This document shows positions 17,592 through 26,991 of a stretch of 64,000 nt of DNA, piece by piece. Source of the stretch: an uncultured bacterium (GTDB lineage: Bacteria > Bacteroidota > Rhodothermia > Rhodothermales > Rubricoccaceae); NCBI GenBank assembly GCA_947493945.1, contig CANLSR010000001.1, forward strand, positions 62,001 to 126,000, given 5' to 3'. A program made the translations under genes and the position numbers. Within the stretch, counting starts at the first letter, position 1. Each line of letters opens with the position of its first letter. The notes below the pieces were generated by a model. It was not told where the DNA came from. It worked only from the letters and a program-made list of their open reading frames with translations, and did no database searches.

Positions 17592-19384
17592 GGGGCGGCC
17601 GTCGTGAACCGGTCGTAGACGTGCTGCGCCCAGCCCCGCAGCCCTCGCCCGCCGGGGCTCTCGCCGCTGGCTTCGAGCCAGTCGCGGACCGGCGTGGTGA
17701 ACCCGGTCTTGGGCCGGTCGGCGATGGAGGCCGGCAGGGCCGGGCGCGCCGCTCGCGCGAGCGCGGCCTTGTCGACGCGCCCGGGCGCCGCCGCCGCCAG
17801 CGGGGCGATGCGGCGGAGGAGCTCCCAGTCCACCAGCGGCACGCGCAGCTCGAGCGAGTGCGCCATGCTGGCCCAGTCGGAGTCGCGGAGCAACTGGGAC
17901 CTCATATAATGGCACGACTCCAGCGCCGTCACCTTGAGCCGGTCCGAGCGGAGTCCCTCGACGGTGTGCGAGAGGTTGGCCAGCGGCGCGAGCGCCTTCA
18001 GGCCCTCTCGGGCCAGGTCCGGCCCCAGCACCCGGTCCAGCTCGTAGGGCATGAAGAGCGAGCGGCGCAGGAGGTAGGCGCCGGGCAGCGTCCCGCCGTA
18101 CTCGACCAGCCCGGCCGCCTTGGGCGAGGCGACCCGGCGGACGAGCGGCGCCGTCGCCGCCCTCAGCCCGCGCCCGAGCCGCTGGTGCCCCGGGAGCGCG
18201 CCGACAGTCGCCGCCAGCCGGGGGATCTCGGCAAAGCTGGGGTAGCCGCCGAACAACTCGTCGCCGCCCAAGCCCGACAGTACCACTTTGAGACCGGCCT
18301 GGGCAGCAGCGCGGCTGACCAGGTAGGTGTTGAGGCCGTCCAGCGTCGGCTGGTCCATGGCGTCGAAAAAGCCGCCGACCAGGCCGGAGAACTCTTGCTG
18401 GCCCACCCGGACCGTCTGGTGGTCGGTGCCGTAGTGGCGGGCGGCGGCCTCGGCGAGTGGCACCTCGTCGTTGTCCGTGCCGGCGAACTCGTCGAACCCC
18501 AGCGTCACCGACTTCAACCGCCCGCCGGCCTCGGTCGCCAGCGCCGCGAGCGTGGTCGAGTCCCGGCCGGCCGACAAGAACACGCCGACCTCGACGTCGG
18601 CCACCAGGTGGGCGCGGACGGTGTCCAAGAGCGCGTCGCGGACGGCCTCGTCAGTATCGGCCGGGACCGCGCCGCTGGCGGCCTCGGCCTGGCGGAGCGC
18701 GTCGGGCACGGTGCCGAAGGCGCGGGGCGCCTGGGCGCCCTCGGCCCCGATCCACTGGGTGTGGCCGGGCGGGAACGAGCGGATGCCGCGGTAGAGCGTG
18801 AACGGCTCGGGCACGTGGCCCCACAGGAAAAACCCCGCGTGGCCGGCCGGCTCCGGCGCCGTGTCGACGCCGCCCATCGCCAAGAGCGCCTTGACCTGGG
18901 ACGCCGCGCGCACCGTCCGCCCGTCGTCGGCGACGTAGAGCGGCTTGATGCCGTACGGGTCGCGGCCGAGCAGCATCCCGCCGGCCGCCTCGTCCCAGAT
19001 GGCGAAGGCGAACATGCCGCGCAGGTGCTCGGCAAAGGAGGCCCCGTACTCGGCGTAGAGCCGGAGCAGGACCTCGGTGTCCGACGCCGACCGGAACGCG
19101 TGGCCCCGGGCTTCGAGCGACCGGCGGAGCGCGGCGTGGTTGTAGATCTCGCCGTTGAACACAACCGCCAGCCGGCCGCCGTCGACCGTCATCGGCTGGG
19201 CGCCGCCCTCGCTCAGGTCGATGATCGACAGCCGCCGGTGGCCCAGCTGGACCGCGCCCGACGGGTTGGTCCAGACGCCCGAGTCGTCCGGCCCGCGGTC
19301 GGCCATCCGGGCGCACGCGCGGAGCATCCCGTCCCGGTCGGCGAGGCGCCCGCGGGTGGAGAACAGAGCCGCGATTCCGCACAT
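17588..19384 (-). CDS. asnB: Glutamine-dependent asparagine synthase homologue
   Basis: A 598-residue protein starting MCGIAALFSTRG: after removal of Met the N-terminal Cys is the glutaminase (class II amidotransferase) nucleophile. GHRRLSIIDLSEGGAQPM, VVFNGEIYNHAALR and FAIWDE follow, all diagnostic of AsnB. The C-terminal synthase domain has the PP-loop VGVFLSAGRDSTTLAAL, in which the usual SGGxDS is SAGRDS, then SGLGGDELFGGYP and RVPLVDWELL. Such AsnB paralogues are frequent in polysaccharide loci, where they may amidate uronic-acid carboxylates rather than make asparagine; that is inference here. It overlaps the GT4 gene by 4 bp. The frame stays open upstream to 20719 but only antisense to the next gene. 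Confidence 0.88.
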   Translation of the reverse strand: MCGIAALFSTRGRLADRDGMLRACARMADRGPDDSGVWTNPSGAVQLGHRRLSIIDLSEGGAQPMTVDGGRLAVVFNGEIYNHAALRRSLEARGHAFRSASDTEVLLRLYAEYGASFAEHLRGMFAFAIWDEAAGGMLLGRDPYGIKPLYVADDGRTVRAASQVKALLAMGGVDTAPEPAGHAGFFLWGHVPEPFTLYRGIRSFPPGHTQWIGAEGAQAPRAFGTVPDALRQAEAASGAVPADTDEAVRDALLDTVRAHLVADVEVGVFLSAGRDSTTLAALATEAGGRLKSVTLGFDEFAGTDNDEVPLAEAAARHYGTDHQTVRVGQQEFSGLVGGFFDAMDQPTLDGLNTYLVSRAAAQAGLKVVLSGLGGDELFGGYPSFAEIPRLAATVGALPGHQRLGRGLRAATAPLVRRVASPKAAGLVEYGGTLPGAYLLRRSLFMPYELDRVLGPDLAREGLKALAPLANLSHTVEGLRSDRLKVTALESCHYMRSQLLRDSDWASMAHSLELRVPLVDWELLRRIAPLAAAAPGRVDKAALARAARPALPASIADRPKTGFTTPVRDWLEASGESPGGRGLRGWAQHVYDRFTTAAP

Positions 19385-19491
19385 ACTGCGCCCGTTGGGA
19401 TGAAAGCTGTCTGGGCGTTCAAGGTACCGACGGCCGGCCCGGGCGCGGCGAGTCCGCGCGCTCCTCACGAACGCGCGGACTGGGCGGAGAC

Positions 19492-21897
19492 TCAGCGAAC
19501 GACCGTCATCCGGCGCGTCTCGGCAAACGTCTCGCCGCTCACGCGGACGACGTAGAGGCCGGGCGCCAGCGCGCCCGCGTCGAGCCGGATCTGGGTCTGG
19601 CCCGAGCCCGCCTGGTCGACGCTCTCGATCACGCGGCGGCCCATCGCGTCGTACACCTCGGTCACGACGCGCTGGGGCGTCGCCGAGCGGACCGACAGCG
19701 TGGCGGCGGTCGCGGCCGGGTTGGGGTACGGCAGCCCGACCGTCACCGCGTCGCCCTCCGGCTCCTCCCCGCTGGCGGTCGACCGGGCCGTGGCCGGGCG
19801 GACCTCGAAGCGGTCCGACCACGCCGCCGGCGCGCCGGTCTCGAACGTGTACTCCGAGGCCGACGCGAGCGGGACGTGCTGGTCCAGCACCAGGTCCACC
19901 AGCTCCAGGTCGTCGGCGTCCAGCGTCGAGGTCCAGCGGAGCGTGAACGTGCCCGCGCCCGTCGCCGTGAAGGCCAGCGGGACCGCCAGCTCGGCGCCGT
20001 CGGGCAGCGACAGCACGCGCTGGCGCCTCGGCGCGCCGTCCCGGGTGCCGACGGGGGCGACGAGGGCGTAGGCGGCACGCGGCGGCGTCAGCTTGGAGGC
20101 GTCGTGGCGGTCCCAGCCGTCCGTGCCGTCGGCCAGCTGGCGGACGTGGGCGGAGCGGTCGACGACCGTCGCGCCGTCGGCCAGCACGCCCGCCAGTTCG
20201 AAGCTGAGCCGGGGCGCGACGGCTGGGGCGGGGCCGGGCGCCGCCGCCGGGTCGACCTGGGCGGAGGTCGAGACGAGCGAGAACGCCTGGCCCTCGACGC
20301 CGGTCACCTCGGCAAAGGCGCCGCCCCAGACCGGCAGCACGTCGGCCTGCTCGGGCGTGTCGGGCCGCGTGAACAGGTCCACGAACGTGCCGTCGACGGG
20401 GTCCCAGCTCGCCAGCGCCGTCTGGAGCGTCCCGCCCTCGACGGCTAGGCCCGAGGCGCGCAGCGGGTACACGTAGGGGTTGCCCACGAGGTAGAGCCCG
20501 TCGGCGGCCGTCGCGGGCACCGTGCGGAGGTACGGCCCGCCCGTGGCGGCGTCGTCCAGCGCGCGGCCCGACTGGGCCAGGTGGAACGAGGCCTCCGCGC
20601 CCGAGGCGCGGGCGCCGGCGGGGGCGGCCCAGTGCCACATGAACCCGGCGCCCGGCACGAGCGGCGCCTCCAGCGACGGGGCCGGGACGAAGCCGGTCGC
20701 GCCGTCGAAGCCGGTCCACACGTTGGGCGCGGCGTCGGGGTTGGCGGATCCGGGCACGCCCTCGACCAGGTTGAGTGCCGCCAGGTCCCCGACCGCCAGC
20801 GCCTCGCCGGTCTGCGACAGGACGGGGACAGAGACCAGGCGGAAGCCGTCGGCGCGCGACGCCGGGCTGGCGCCGTCGACCACGACCACGTCCGGGTTGA
20901 CGGCGCCCGGGCTGGGCGCGGCGGCGTGGAACAGGCTGGCGCGTCCGGCCGTGCCGCCGCTCAGCCGGCTGACGGCCGTGGCCGAGGCGTCGACGTACTG
21001 CACCGACTGGCCGAGCGCGCCGAGCAGCGCCGTCGCCCGGGCCTGGCCCGTCCCGGCCGAGACGACCGCGTCGACCGGCTGGCGGTCGGCGACCGAGTGG
21101 CCGACGGCGGGCGCCTGGTCCGTGGGGTAGAGCGCGAACGCGCCCGCGACGTCGGCAAAGGCAGTCACGCCGGGCATCCGGACGCCCGGCCCGTCGGGGG
21201 CGCCCTCCGGGCGGACCATCACGTACCCACCGGCGTCGGCCGTGAGGCCGCCCAGGTCGACCGCCCCGTAGACGTGGGCGTCGGCGCTGACGGCGACCAG
21301 GGTGAGCGCCGGCAGCGCGGCGCTGGGGGCGGCGCTCTGGATCTCGACGTAAGCCGCGCCCTCGGCGGCGATCGCGTCCACCTCACTGATCCAGACGAGG
21401 GCCTCCGCGGGCGCCGGGGGGCCGGCCACCGGGTCGTCGGGCATCGGGGGCGCCGGGGGCGCCGCGGCCGCGACCACGTAGACGCGGTCGTCGCCCAGAC
21501 CGCCGTCGAGGCCGAACCCGCTCTCGAACGCCAGCGCGATCCCGGTCGCGTGGGCCGTCCCGGTCGAGGCGTCCCAGACCTGGATCTGGGGCTCGTCGCC
21601 GGCGGCGAACCCGTCGAGGTCGGGCGTGTAGGGGTCGTCGGCCCAGACGGTCAGGGCCGTCCCGGCGCCGGTCCAGGTGGCCGAGCCCACGCACGCGCCG
21701 CCGGCGTAGACCGCCAGCACGTCGCCGGGCTCCAGCGGCCCCGACGGCGGGGCCAGGCTGGGCAACGCCGGGATCAGCACGGTGGCGCTGGCGCCCGTCG
21801 GGCCGGGGCACCCCGAGAAGGGCGCGGTGCGGACGGGGTCGGGCGGGCCCGGAAAAGCGAGGGAGGCGAGTGCGAGGGCCAGCGTCAAAAGGACCAT
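19492..21897 (-). CDS. Secreted protein with C-terminal T9SS sorting domain
   Basis: An 801-residue protein. It has an N-terminal signal peptide (MVLLTLALALASLAFPG) and a long beta-rich Ala/Gly/Asp region without a recognisable enzyme domain. Segments such as YLVGNPYVYPLRASGL and NLVEGVPGSANPDAAPNVWT are typical of T9SS-exported cell-surface proteins. The last 80 residues are a type A T9SS sorting domain: LPYPNPAATAATLSVRS, EVYDAMGRRVIE and LAPGLYVVRVSGETFAETRR. It should cross the outer membrane through T9SS and be anchored or released after tail cleavage. It is transcribed away from the wzc-like gene across a 250-bp shared upstream region. Function is unknown. Confidence 0.85.
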   Translation of the reverse strand: MVLLTLALALASLAFPGPPDPVRTAPFSGCPGPTGASATVLIPALPSLAPPSGPLEPGDVLAVYAGGACVGSATWTGAGTALTVWADDPYTPDLDGFAAGDEPQIQVWDASTGTAHATGIALAFESGFGLDGGLGDDRVYVVAAAAPPAPPMPDDPVAGPPAPAEALVWISEVDAIAAEGAAYVEIQSAAPSAALPALTLVAVSADAHVYGAVDLGGLTADAGGYVMVRPEGAPDGPGVRMPGVTAFADVAGAFALYPTDQAPAVGHSVADRQPVDAVVSAGTGQARATALLGALGQSVQYVDASATAVSRLSGGTAGRASLFHAAAPSPGAVNPDVVVVDGASPASRADGFRLVSVPVLSQTGEALAVGDLAALNLVEGVPGSANPDAAPNVWTGFDGATGFVPAPSLEAPLVPGAGFMWHWAAPAGARASGAEASFHLAQSGRALDDAATGGPYLRTVPATAADGLYLVGNPYVYPLRASGLAVEGGTLQTALASWDPVDGTFVDLFTRPDTPEQADVLPVWGGAFAEVTGVEGQAFSLVSTSAQVDPAAAPGPAPAVAPRLSFELAGVLADGATVVDRSAHVRQLADGTDGWDRHDASKLTPPRAAYALVAPVGTRDGAPRRQRVLSLPDGAELAVPLAFTATGAGTFTLRWTSTLDADDLELVDLVLDQHVPLASASEYTFETGAPAAWSDRFEVRPATARSTASGEEPEGDAVTVGLPYPNPAATAATLSVRSATPQRVVTEVYDAMGRRVIESVDQAGSGQTQIRLDAGALAPGLYVVRVSGETFAETRRMTVVR

Positions 21898-22148
21898 GTG
21901 ACGACCACTTAACTGAGTGCGACAAAAGGGAGGAAGCCCCGCCGGTATCGGCGCCGGTGTTCTCCCTTTGCGACACGACCCGTTCGCCGTCGCCGCTCGT
22001 CACACGGCCGTAACGAGGCCCGTGCCCATCCACGAATCCGGGCCGTACGGCACGCCACGTGCGCCAAACTCCCACAGCGGCTTAATCCGATCTGGGGCAC
22101 TACTCTGGTCTGTCCGCCGTATCGTCTGCTTGCCACTCAGCCTCTGCC
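21898..22148. promoter_or_regulatory. Divergent intergenic region between the T9SS protein and wzc-like genes
   Basis: This 251-bp region separates two divergent transcription units, so it must contain promoters for both. It is less GC-rich than the genes on either side. I could not assign a -10/-35 or a Bacteroidota-type TAnnTTTG element with confidence. Confidence 0.4.
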
Positions 22149-24551
22149 ATGGCCCGAGGCCCTACGTCTATGCATCCCACTGCCCCCACGCCCGCGCGCT
22201 CCAGCCGAAACGCCCGCGGCAACTCGAACGTCGAGGAGGTCCTCGACCTCCTCTACCGCCGCCGCTGGGTGATCCTGCTCTCCGTCCTGCTGGCGGGCCT
22301 GCTGGCCGGGGCGGTGCTGCTGTCCCAGTCGCCGGTCTACACCACCAACGCGCTCGTGCTGGTGGACCTGGGCCGGGCCGACCGGTCGGGCGGGACGGGC
22401 ATCCAGTCGGCGCCGGACGAGTTCGTCCGCGACGCCCGCTCGGTCCAGACCGAGCTGTTCGTGCTCAACGCGTCGCGGGGCATCCGCGAGCGCGTCGAGG
22501 AGCGGCTGGGCGGCCCCGACGGCAAGATGCCGCCGGGCTCGGTGTCGTTCTCGCTGGCGGACCGCAACGTGGCCAGCGGCATCCGGATCAACGCGACGAG
22601 CCCCGACCCGGAGGTGGCCGCCGAGCTGGCGAACGCCTACGCCGAGGAGTACGTGGCCCAGACCCGGATCGCGAGCACCAGCTATCTCACCGACACGCGC
22701 GAGTTCCTGGAGGACCAGGCCGAGCGGCTCCGCGGCGAGGTCAACGCGGCCGACGCCCAGGTCGAGGGCCGGATGGCCTCGGCGGGCCAGGCGTCGCTGG
22801 GCAGCGGCAACCTGCTCAACCAGCTCTCGGCGCTCAAGACCCAGCTCGGCGAGGCCAAGATCAACCGCCAGATGAGCGCCAACCAGCTGGCGACCATCAA
22901 CAGCCAGATCAACGACATCGAGCCACGACTGGCCGAGCGGATGGCCTCGGGCACCGACCGCCGCGTGCAGGCCATCGACCAGGAGATCGGGTCGCTGGAG
23001 CAGCAGCTCTTGGTCTACACCCAGCGCGAGGACGCCGGCCGCGCGATCGACGAGGGCGCGGCGCGCCGGATCCGCGACCGGATCGCGAACCTCCAGAGCC
23101 AGAAGGAAGAGGCCGCCAACCGCTACGTCGACGAGGTGATGGGCGCCGGCGGCATCGCGGCCCCGCAAGAGGGGCTCTCCTACATCCGGGGCCTCCAGAG
23201 CCAGGCCGCCCAGGAGCGGATCGCGATCTCGGGGCTCGACGGCCGGATCGCCCAGCTCAACAGCCGGATCGGCCAGGTCAACAGCGAGCTGAGCCGGGCC
23301 CCGTCCCAGACGATCTCGCTGGAGCGGGCCTCCCAGGACCGCGAGGCGGCGTCCCAGACGTACTCCTCGGTCGCCTCCCAGCTGGAGCAGATCAAGGTCC
23401 AGGAGGCGTCGGAGCCGGGCTACGCCCGCGTGCTGCGCGAGGCGCCGGTGCCGTGGGCGCCGGCCGGGGCGAGCTGGTTCCGCGTGCTCGGGATCGGGCT
23501 GGCGATCGGGCTGGGCGCCGGCCTGGGCCTGGCGATCGTCTGGGACCGGGTCGACAACCGCGTCTACAAGCCGGAGCACGTGGCCGCGCTGGGCGTGCCC
23601 GTGCTGGAGGCCGTCCCCGACCTGGAGCCCGTGATCAAGGACACGCTGGGCGGCGCTGAGACGCTGCCGGTGGGCGGCCGCGACCTGGTCTCGGAGCTCG
23701 TGACCGTCCACGCGCCGCTGTCGCCGGCGGCCGAGACCTACCGCCACCTCCGGACGGCGGTCCAGTTTAGCCGGCCCGACACCGTGGTCGAGTCGCTGCT
23801 GGTGACGAGCGCGGCGCCGAGCGAGGGCAAGTCCACGACGGCCGCCAACCTGGCCGCCGCGTTCGCCCAGGGCGGCCGCCGGACGGTCCTGATCGACACC
23901 GACTTCCGGCGCCCCCACATCCACGAGGTATTCGGGATGCCGGCGAAGATGGGGCTCTACCAGTTGCTCAAGGCGCCGTCGGCCTCTCCCCAAGCGCTCC
24001 GCGAGACCTTGGACGACCACTTCGCCACGGGCGTGGACAACCTGTGGGTGCTGCCGGCGGGCGCCGTCGCGGTGGAAGGCGCCACCGGCGAGTCGGGCGG
24101 CGCGCCCGGCGACGGGCGCCCGGCCATCGAGAACCCGGCCGAGGTCCTGGGCTCGCCGGCCCTCCGTGACCTGCTCGACGCGCTCCGCCAGTCGGTCGAC
24201 GTGGTGGTGCTGGACACGCCGCCGGTGCTCGTGGCCACCGACGCCGTCCTGCTCTCGACCCAGGCCGACGCCACCATCCTGGTGACCAACGCCGGCACGT
24301 CCAAGACGGGCGACATCGAGCAGGCGCTGGCCCACCTCGACGACGTCGGCGCGCGCGTGGTCGGGGCCATCCTCAACCGCTTCTCGCTCGACAAGGCGCT
24401 GGGCTACGCCTACACCTACGGCCACTACTCCCGCTACGGGGCGTACTCGAAGTACGACTACTCGGGCAAGGGCACGCCCAAAAAGCGGAAGTGGTACAGC
24501 AAGCGCGCGCCCAAGCGCGCCCCCGCCGCCCTCCCCCCCACCGACTCATGA
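22149..24551 (+). CDS. Wzc-like polysaccharide co-polymerase / tyrosine autokinase
   Basis: An 800-residue inner-membrane protein. Residues about 27-60 form the Wzz-type N-terminus with a first membrane span (WVILLSVLLAGLLAGAVLLS). A long periplasmic coiled-coil region follows, rich in Gln, Glu and Arg, then a second span near residue 446 (VLGIGLAIGLGAGLGLAIVW) and a cytoplasmic BY-kinase domain. In the kinase, Walker A is SAAPSEGKSTTAANLA (about 553-568), Walker A' is VLIDTDFRRP and Walker B is VVVLDTPPVL. The C-terminal tail is a tyrosine cluster (YAYTYGHYSRYGAYSKYDY), the autophosphorylation site. It controls chain length and export of the polymer. The ATG at 22149 is listed; an ATG at 22170 (MHPTAPTPARSS) is equally possible. 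Confidence 0.92.
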   Translation: MARGPTSMHPTAPTPARSSRNARGNSNVEEVLDLLYRRRWVILLSVLLAGLLAGAVLLSQSPVYTTNALVLVDLGRADRSGGTGIQSAPDEFVRDARSVQTELFVLNASRGIRERVEERLGGPDGKMPPGSVSFSLADRNVASGIRINATSPDPEVAAELANAYAEEYVAQTRIASTSYLTDTREFLEDQAERLRGEVNAADAQVEGRMASAGQASLGSGNLLNQLSALKTQLGEAKINRQMSANQLATINSQINDIEPRLAERMASGTDRRVQAIDQEIGSLEQQLLVYTQREDAGRAIDEGAARRIRDRIANLQSQKEEAANRYVDEVMGAGGIAAPQEGLSYIRGLQSQAAQERIAISGLDGRIAQLNSRIGQVNSELSRAPSQTISLERASQDREAASQTYSSVASQLEQIKVQEASEPGYARVLREAPVPWAPAGASWFRVLGIGLAIGLGAGLGLAIVWDRVDNRVYKPEHVAALGVPVLEAVPDLEPVIKDTLGGAETLPVGGRDLVSELVTVHAPLSPAAETYRHLRTAVQFSRPDTVVESLLVTSAAPSEGKSTTAANLAAAFAQGGRRTVLIDTDFRRPHIHEVFGMPAKMGLYQLLKAPSASPQALRETLDDHFATGVDNLWVLPAGAVAVEGATGESGGAPGDGRPAIENPAEVLGSPALRDLLDALRQSVDVVVLDTPPVLVATDAVLLSTQADATILVTNAGTSKTGDIEQALAHLDDVGARVVGAILNRFSLDKALGYAYTYGHYSRYGAYSKYDYSGKGTPKKRKWYSKRAPKRAPAALPPTDS

Positions 24552-25081
24552 CCATGCCGAGTTTCTCCCGCCTCGCCGTCCTAGGCCTGGCCCTCCTCGC
24601 CGCTGGCGCCGCCAGCGCGCAGACGGACTCCCCGTTCTCCACGATGCCGGAGTCGCGGGGCACGTCCTACTTCCTGTTTGCCGAGCCGGGCGCGCCCACC
24701 ATCGAGGTCCTGATGCTGGGCGAGGGGACCCGGAACGGGATCTACCGGCTCCAGGACGGCACCTCGATGGTCGACGCCATCGCGCTCGCCGGCGGCACGG
24801 CCCGGTCGGATTCGACGGAGCGCCAGATCCGGACGGCCACCGTCCGGCTGCTGCGGAACGTGGGCGGCAGCACCCAGGTGATCTACCAGGTCACGCCGGA
24901 GCGGCTCCCGCTGGAGCGCGACATCCAGCCGAGCCTCCAGACGGGAGACGTGATCGAGACCGAGGTCGCGTATGAAGTGGTCAAGCCGCCGTTCACCTTC
25001 CGGGACGGGCTCGAGATCGCGGGCCGCGTGGCCTCGCTGGTGTCTGCGGTGATCCTGCTCACCCAGCGGTTGAGGAATTAG
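24548..25081 (+). CDS. Small SLBB-domain polysaccharide export protein
   Basis: A 177-residue exported protein. The signal peptide is MPSFSRLAVLGLALLAAGAA ending near SAQ. A SLBB-like beta-grasp segment follows: TIEVLMLGEGTRNGIYRLQD then GTSMVDAIALAGGTARSDS, with a further strand pair ATVRLLRNVGGSTQVIYQV and a hydrophobic C-terminal stretch (VASLVSAVILLTQRL). SLBB domains line the periplasmic face of Wza-type export channels. The protein lacks the N-terminal Poly_export domain of full Wza proteins, so it is an accessory or minimal version. The ATG at 24548 overlaps the wzc-like stop (ATGA), making the two translationally coupled; the upstream frame from 24491 was rejected. Confidence 0.78.
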   Translation: MTMPSFSRLAVLGLALLAAGAASAQTDSPFSTMPESRGTSYFLFAEPGAPTIEVLMLGEGTRNGIYRLQDGTSMVDAIALAGGTARSDSTERQIRTATVRLLRNVGGSTQVIYQVTPERLPLERDIQPSLQTGDVIETEVAYEVVKPPFTFRDGLEIAGRVASLVSAVILLTQRLRN

Positions 25082-25117
25082 AGTCCGTGGTGTGGCGCAC
25101 CGGTAGTCGGAGCGCGC

Positions 25118-25148
25118 GGGGCCGCGCCACCAGGACGGGCGCGGCCCC
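25118..25148 (+). terminator. GC hairpin after the SLBB gene
   Basis: Bases 25118-25128 and 25138-25148 are exact 11-bp inverted repeats with a 9-nt loop, 36 bp past the stop at 25081. There is no T-run after it, so it is either a weak terminator or an mRNA-stabilising stem. Confidence 0.4.
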
Positions 25149-25247
25149 CGACTTACCGGTCCGCCGTGCAGGGCGCCCCAGGCGCCCGGCACCCTTCGTC
25201 GTGCAGGCTCACCCTCCCCGACGCCTCTCCTGCCCGAGCCTCCCACC

Positions 25248-26588
25248 ATGACGTTCCTGCTTTTCGCACTCGGCACGACCGCGGTCGCCTTTGCGGTGAC
25301 AGTGCTCACGACCCCCCTCGTCCGCGAGTTCGCGCTGTCGCGCTCGTGGACGGACGTTCCAGACGGGCTCCGCAAGCTCCACGAGCAGCCGACGCCCTCG
25401 TCGGGCGGCATCGCCATCTTCGCCGGCGTGGCCGTCGCGACGGCCCTCGCGGCCTACGTGATGCCCCGGTTGGGGCTCGGGGGCCTGGGGCTGGCCGCCC
25501 CCGTGGTCCTCGGCGGGGTCCTGATGGTCGGCCTGGGAGTGATCGACGACACGCGCGGGCTCGGCTTCAAGTCGAAGCTGGCGGTCGAGGTCCTGGTGGC
25601 CTACCTCCTGCTCCACGCCGGCCTGCGGATCGACCTCTCGAGCCTCCCCTTCGTCGGCAACAACGCGTTCGTGGGCGCGCTCTACTCGATCCCGCTCACC
25701 ATCCTGTGGGTGGTCGGTGTGATGAACGCCGTCAACCTGATCGACGGGATCGACGGGCTGGCCTCGGGCGTGGCCGCGATCGCGTTCGCCAGCATGGCGC
25801 TGGCGCACGGCATCGCCGGCGACCTGTCGCTGGTGCTGATCGCGGTCGTGTTCGTCGGCGCGCTGGCGGGGTTCCTGATCCACAACTTCAACCCGGCCTC
25901 GATCTTCATGGGCGACTCGGGGAGCCTGTTCTTGGGCTACGCGCTCGCCGTGTACACGCTCTCGGGCCCGGCGCACGACCAGGCGTTCGTGACGCCGATC
26001 CTGCCGCTGCTGGCGCTGGGCCTCCCGCTCCTCGACACGTCGCTCTCTATGGTCCGCCGCGTGGTCGGGCGCCAGGCGATCATGGCGCCCGACCACGACC
26101 ACATCCACCACCGGATGTCCGGCCTGATGCCGACCCGCAAGGCCGTCGTCCGGCTCTACGCCGTCTCGGCCGGGTTCGGGTTGCTGGCGGTGCTCGCCGA
26201 CACGGCCGAGGGGGCGGGCGCGTTCATCGCCGTCGGGTGCGCCGCGGCGCTGGCGGCGGGCCTGCTGATCCGGCTCGGCTACGTCCGGCTCCCGTACGCG
26301 GCGCCGGCCCTGCGCCCGGTCAAGGGCCCGGTCCCGGACGCGGCGCCTGCGGAGCTTCCGGAGACCCGCGGCCTGGAGGCCGACGTCCTGACCGACGACC
26401 TCGAGCCCGATGCCGTGGGGGCGGACGGTCCGGAGCCCCACGACCTGGAGACGGCCGTCGCGTGCCCGGAGACGCCGGAGGCCGAGGCCCCTCGGCGCTC
26501 GTCCCGTCCCTCGTTCCGCCTGCGCCGCCAGCCGCCGCCGGGATCCGACGTCGGTGCCCGGAACCCAGCGCGCGAGCCGTACCTTTAG
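25248..26588 (+). CDS. WecA/TagO-type undecaprenyl-phosphate sugar-1-phosphate transferase
   Basis: A 446-residue polytopic membrane enzyme with about ten hydrophobic spans within residues 1-345. It transfers a HexNAc-1-phosphate from UDP-sugar to undecaprenyl phosphate, the first step of EPS, O-antigen or wall polymer synthesis. Diagnostic motifs: TPSSGGIAIFAGV, LGVIDDTRGLGFKSKL (Mg-binding DD, about residues 104-105), NAVNLIDGIDGLASG (about 160-174), NFNPASIFMGDSGSLFLGY and the cytoplasmic histidine motif PDHDHIHHRM (about 280-289). The final 100 residues are an unusual hydrophilic tail, first acidic then Arg/Pro-rich, probably disordered. The lasso B1 gene begins 24 bp after its stop, so readthrough into that cluster is possible. 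Confidence 0.9.
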   Translation: MTFLLFALGTTAVAFAVTVLTTPLVREFALSRSWTDVPDGLRKLHEQPTPSSGGIAIFAGVAVATALAAYVMPRLGLGGLGLAAPVVLGGVLMVGLGVIDDTRGLGFKSKLAVEVLVAYLLLHAGLRIDLSSLPFVGNNAFVGALYSIPLTILWVVGVMNAVNLIDGIDGLASGVAAIAFASMALAHGIAGDLSLVLIAVVFVGALAGFLIHNFNPASIFMGDSGSLFLGYALAVYTLSGPAHDQAFVTPILPLLALGLPLLDTSLSMVRRVVGRQAIMAPDHDHIHHRMSGLMPTRKAVVRLYAVSAGFGLLAVLADTAEGAGAFIAVGCAAALAAGLLIRLGYVRLPYAAPALRPVKGPVPDAAPAELPETRGLEADVLTDDLEPDAVGADGPEPHDLETAVACPETPEAEAPRRSSRPSFRLRRQPPPGSDVGARNPAREPYL

Positions 26589-26612
26589 CGTTTCCCCTTG
26601 CCTAACGTCCGC

Positions 26613-26891
26613 ATGCCCCTCCCGAATGAGACCCAGGTCGTCCTCTCTCAAGAGATCGCCGTCGCCGATCTGGGGGACGAGGCAGTCATCTTGGATCCCA
26701 CTTCGGGAACGTACTTTGGCCTCAACGAGGTCGCGGCCCGGATCCTGGCGTTGGCCGGCGAGCCCACCACGGTGGGCCAGATCGTCGACCGCCTGCTCGA
26801 CGAGTTCGACGTCGAGCGCAGCGTGCTCAGCTCCGACGTGGACACGTTCGTGCAGGACCTCGCCGACCGCGGGATGATCAAGATCAGCTAA
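26613..26891 (+). CDS. PqqD-like leader-recognition protein (lasso peptide B1/RRE)
   Basis: A 92-residue PqqD-family RiPP recognition element. The sequence VAVADLGDEAVILDPTSGTY-type core (IAVADLGDEAVILDPTSGTY), then FGLNEVAARILALAGEPTTV and a C-terminal helix pair, is the PqqD winged-helix fold (beta-hairpin, then 'N..A..iw'). In lasso peptide systems the stand-alone B1 binds the leader's YxxPxLxxxG motif and delivers the precursor to the B2 protease. Canonical leaders of that form are encoded 3 kb downstream. The ATG at 26613 is preferred over an in-frame TTG at 26598. It is followed 100 bp later by B2. Confidence 0.88.
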   Translation: MPLPNETQVVLSQEIAVADLGDEAVILDPTSGTYFGLNEVAARILALAGEPTTVGQIVDRLLDEFDVERSVLSSDVDTFVQDLADRGMIKIS

Positions 26892-26991
26892 AGCACAGCG
26901 GCTCGGCCGGTGGGCCCCTGGAACGCTCGTCTCTGGCGACGCGGCCGGAGGAGACGCCGACTCACCGATCGCCCGCCCCCCGTTACTGCTC

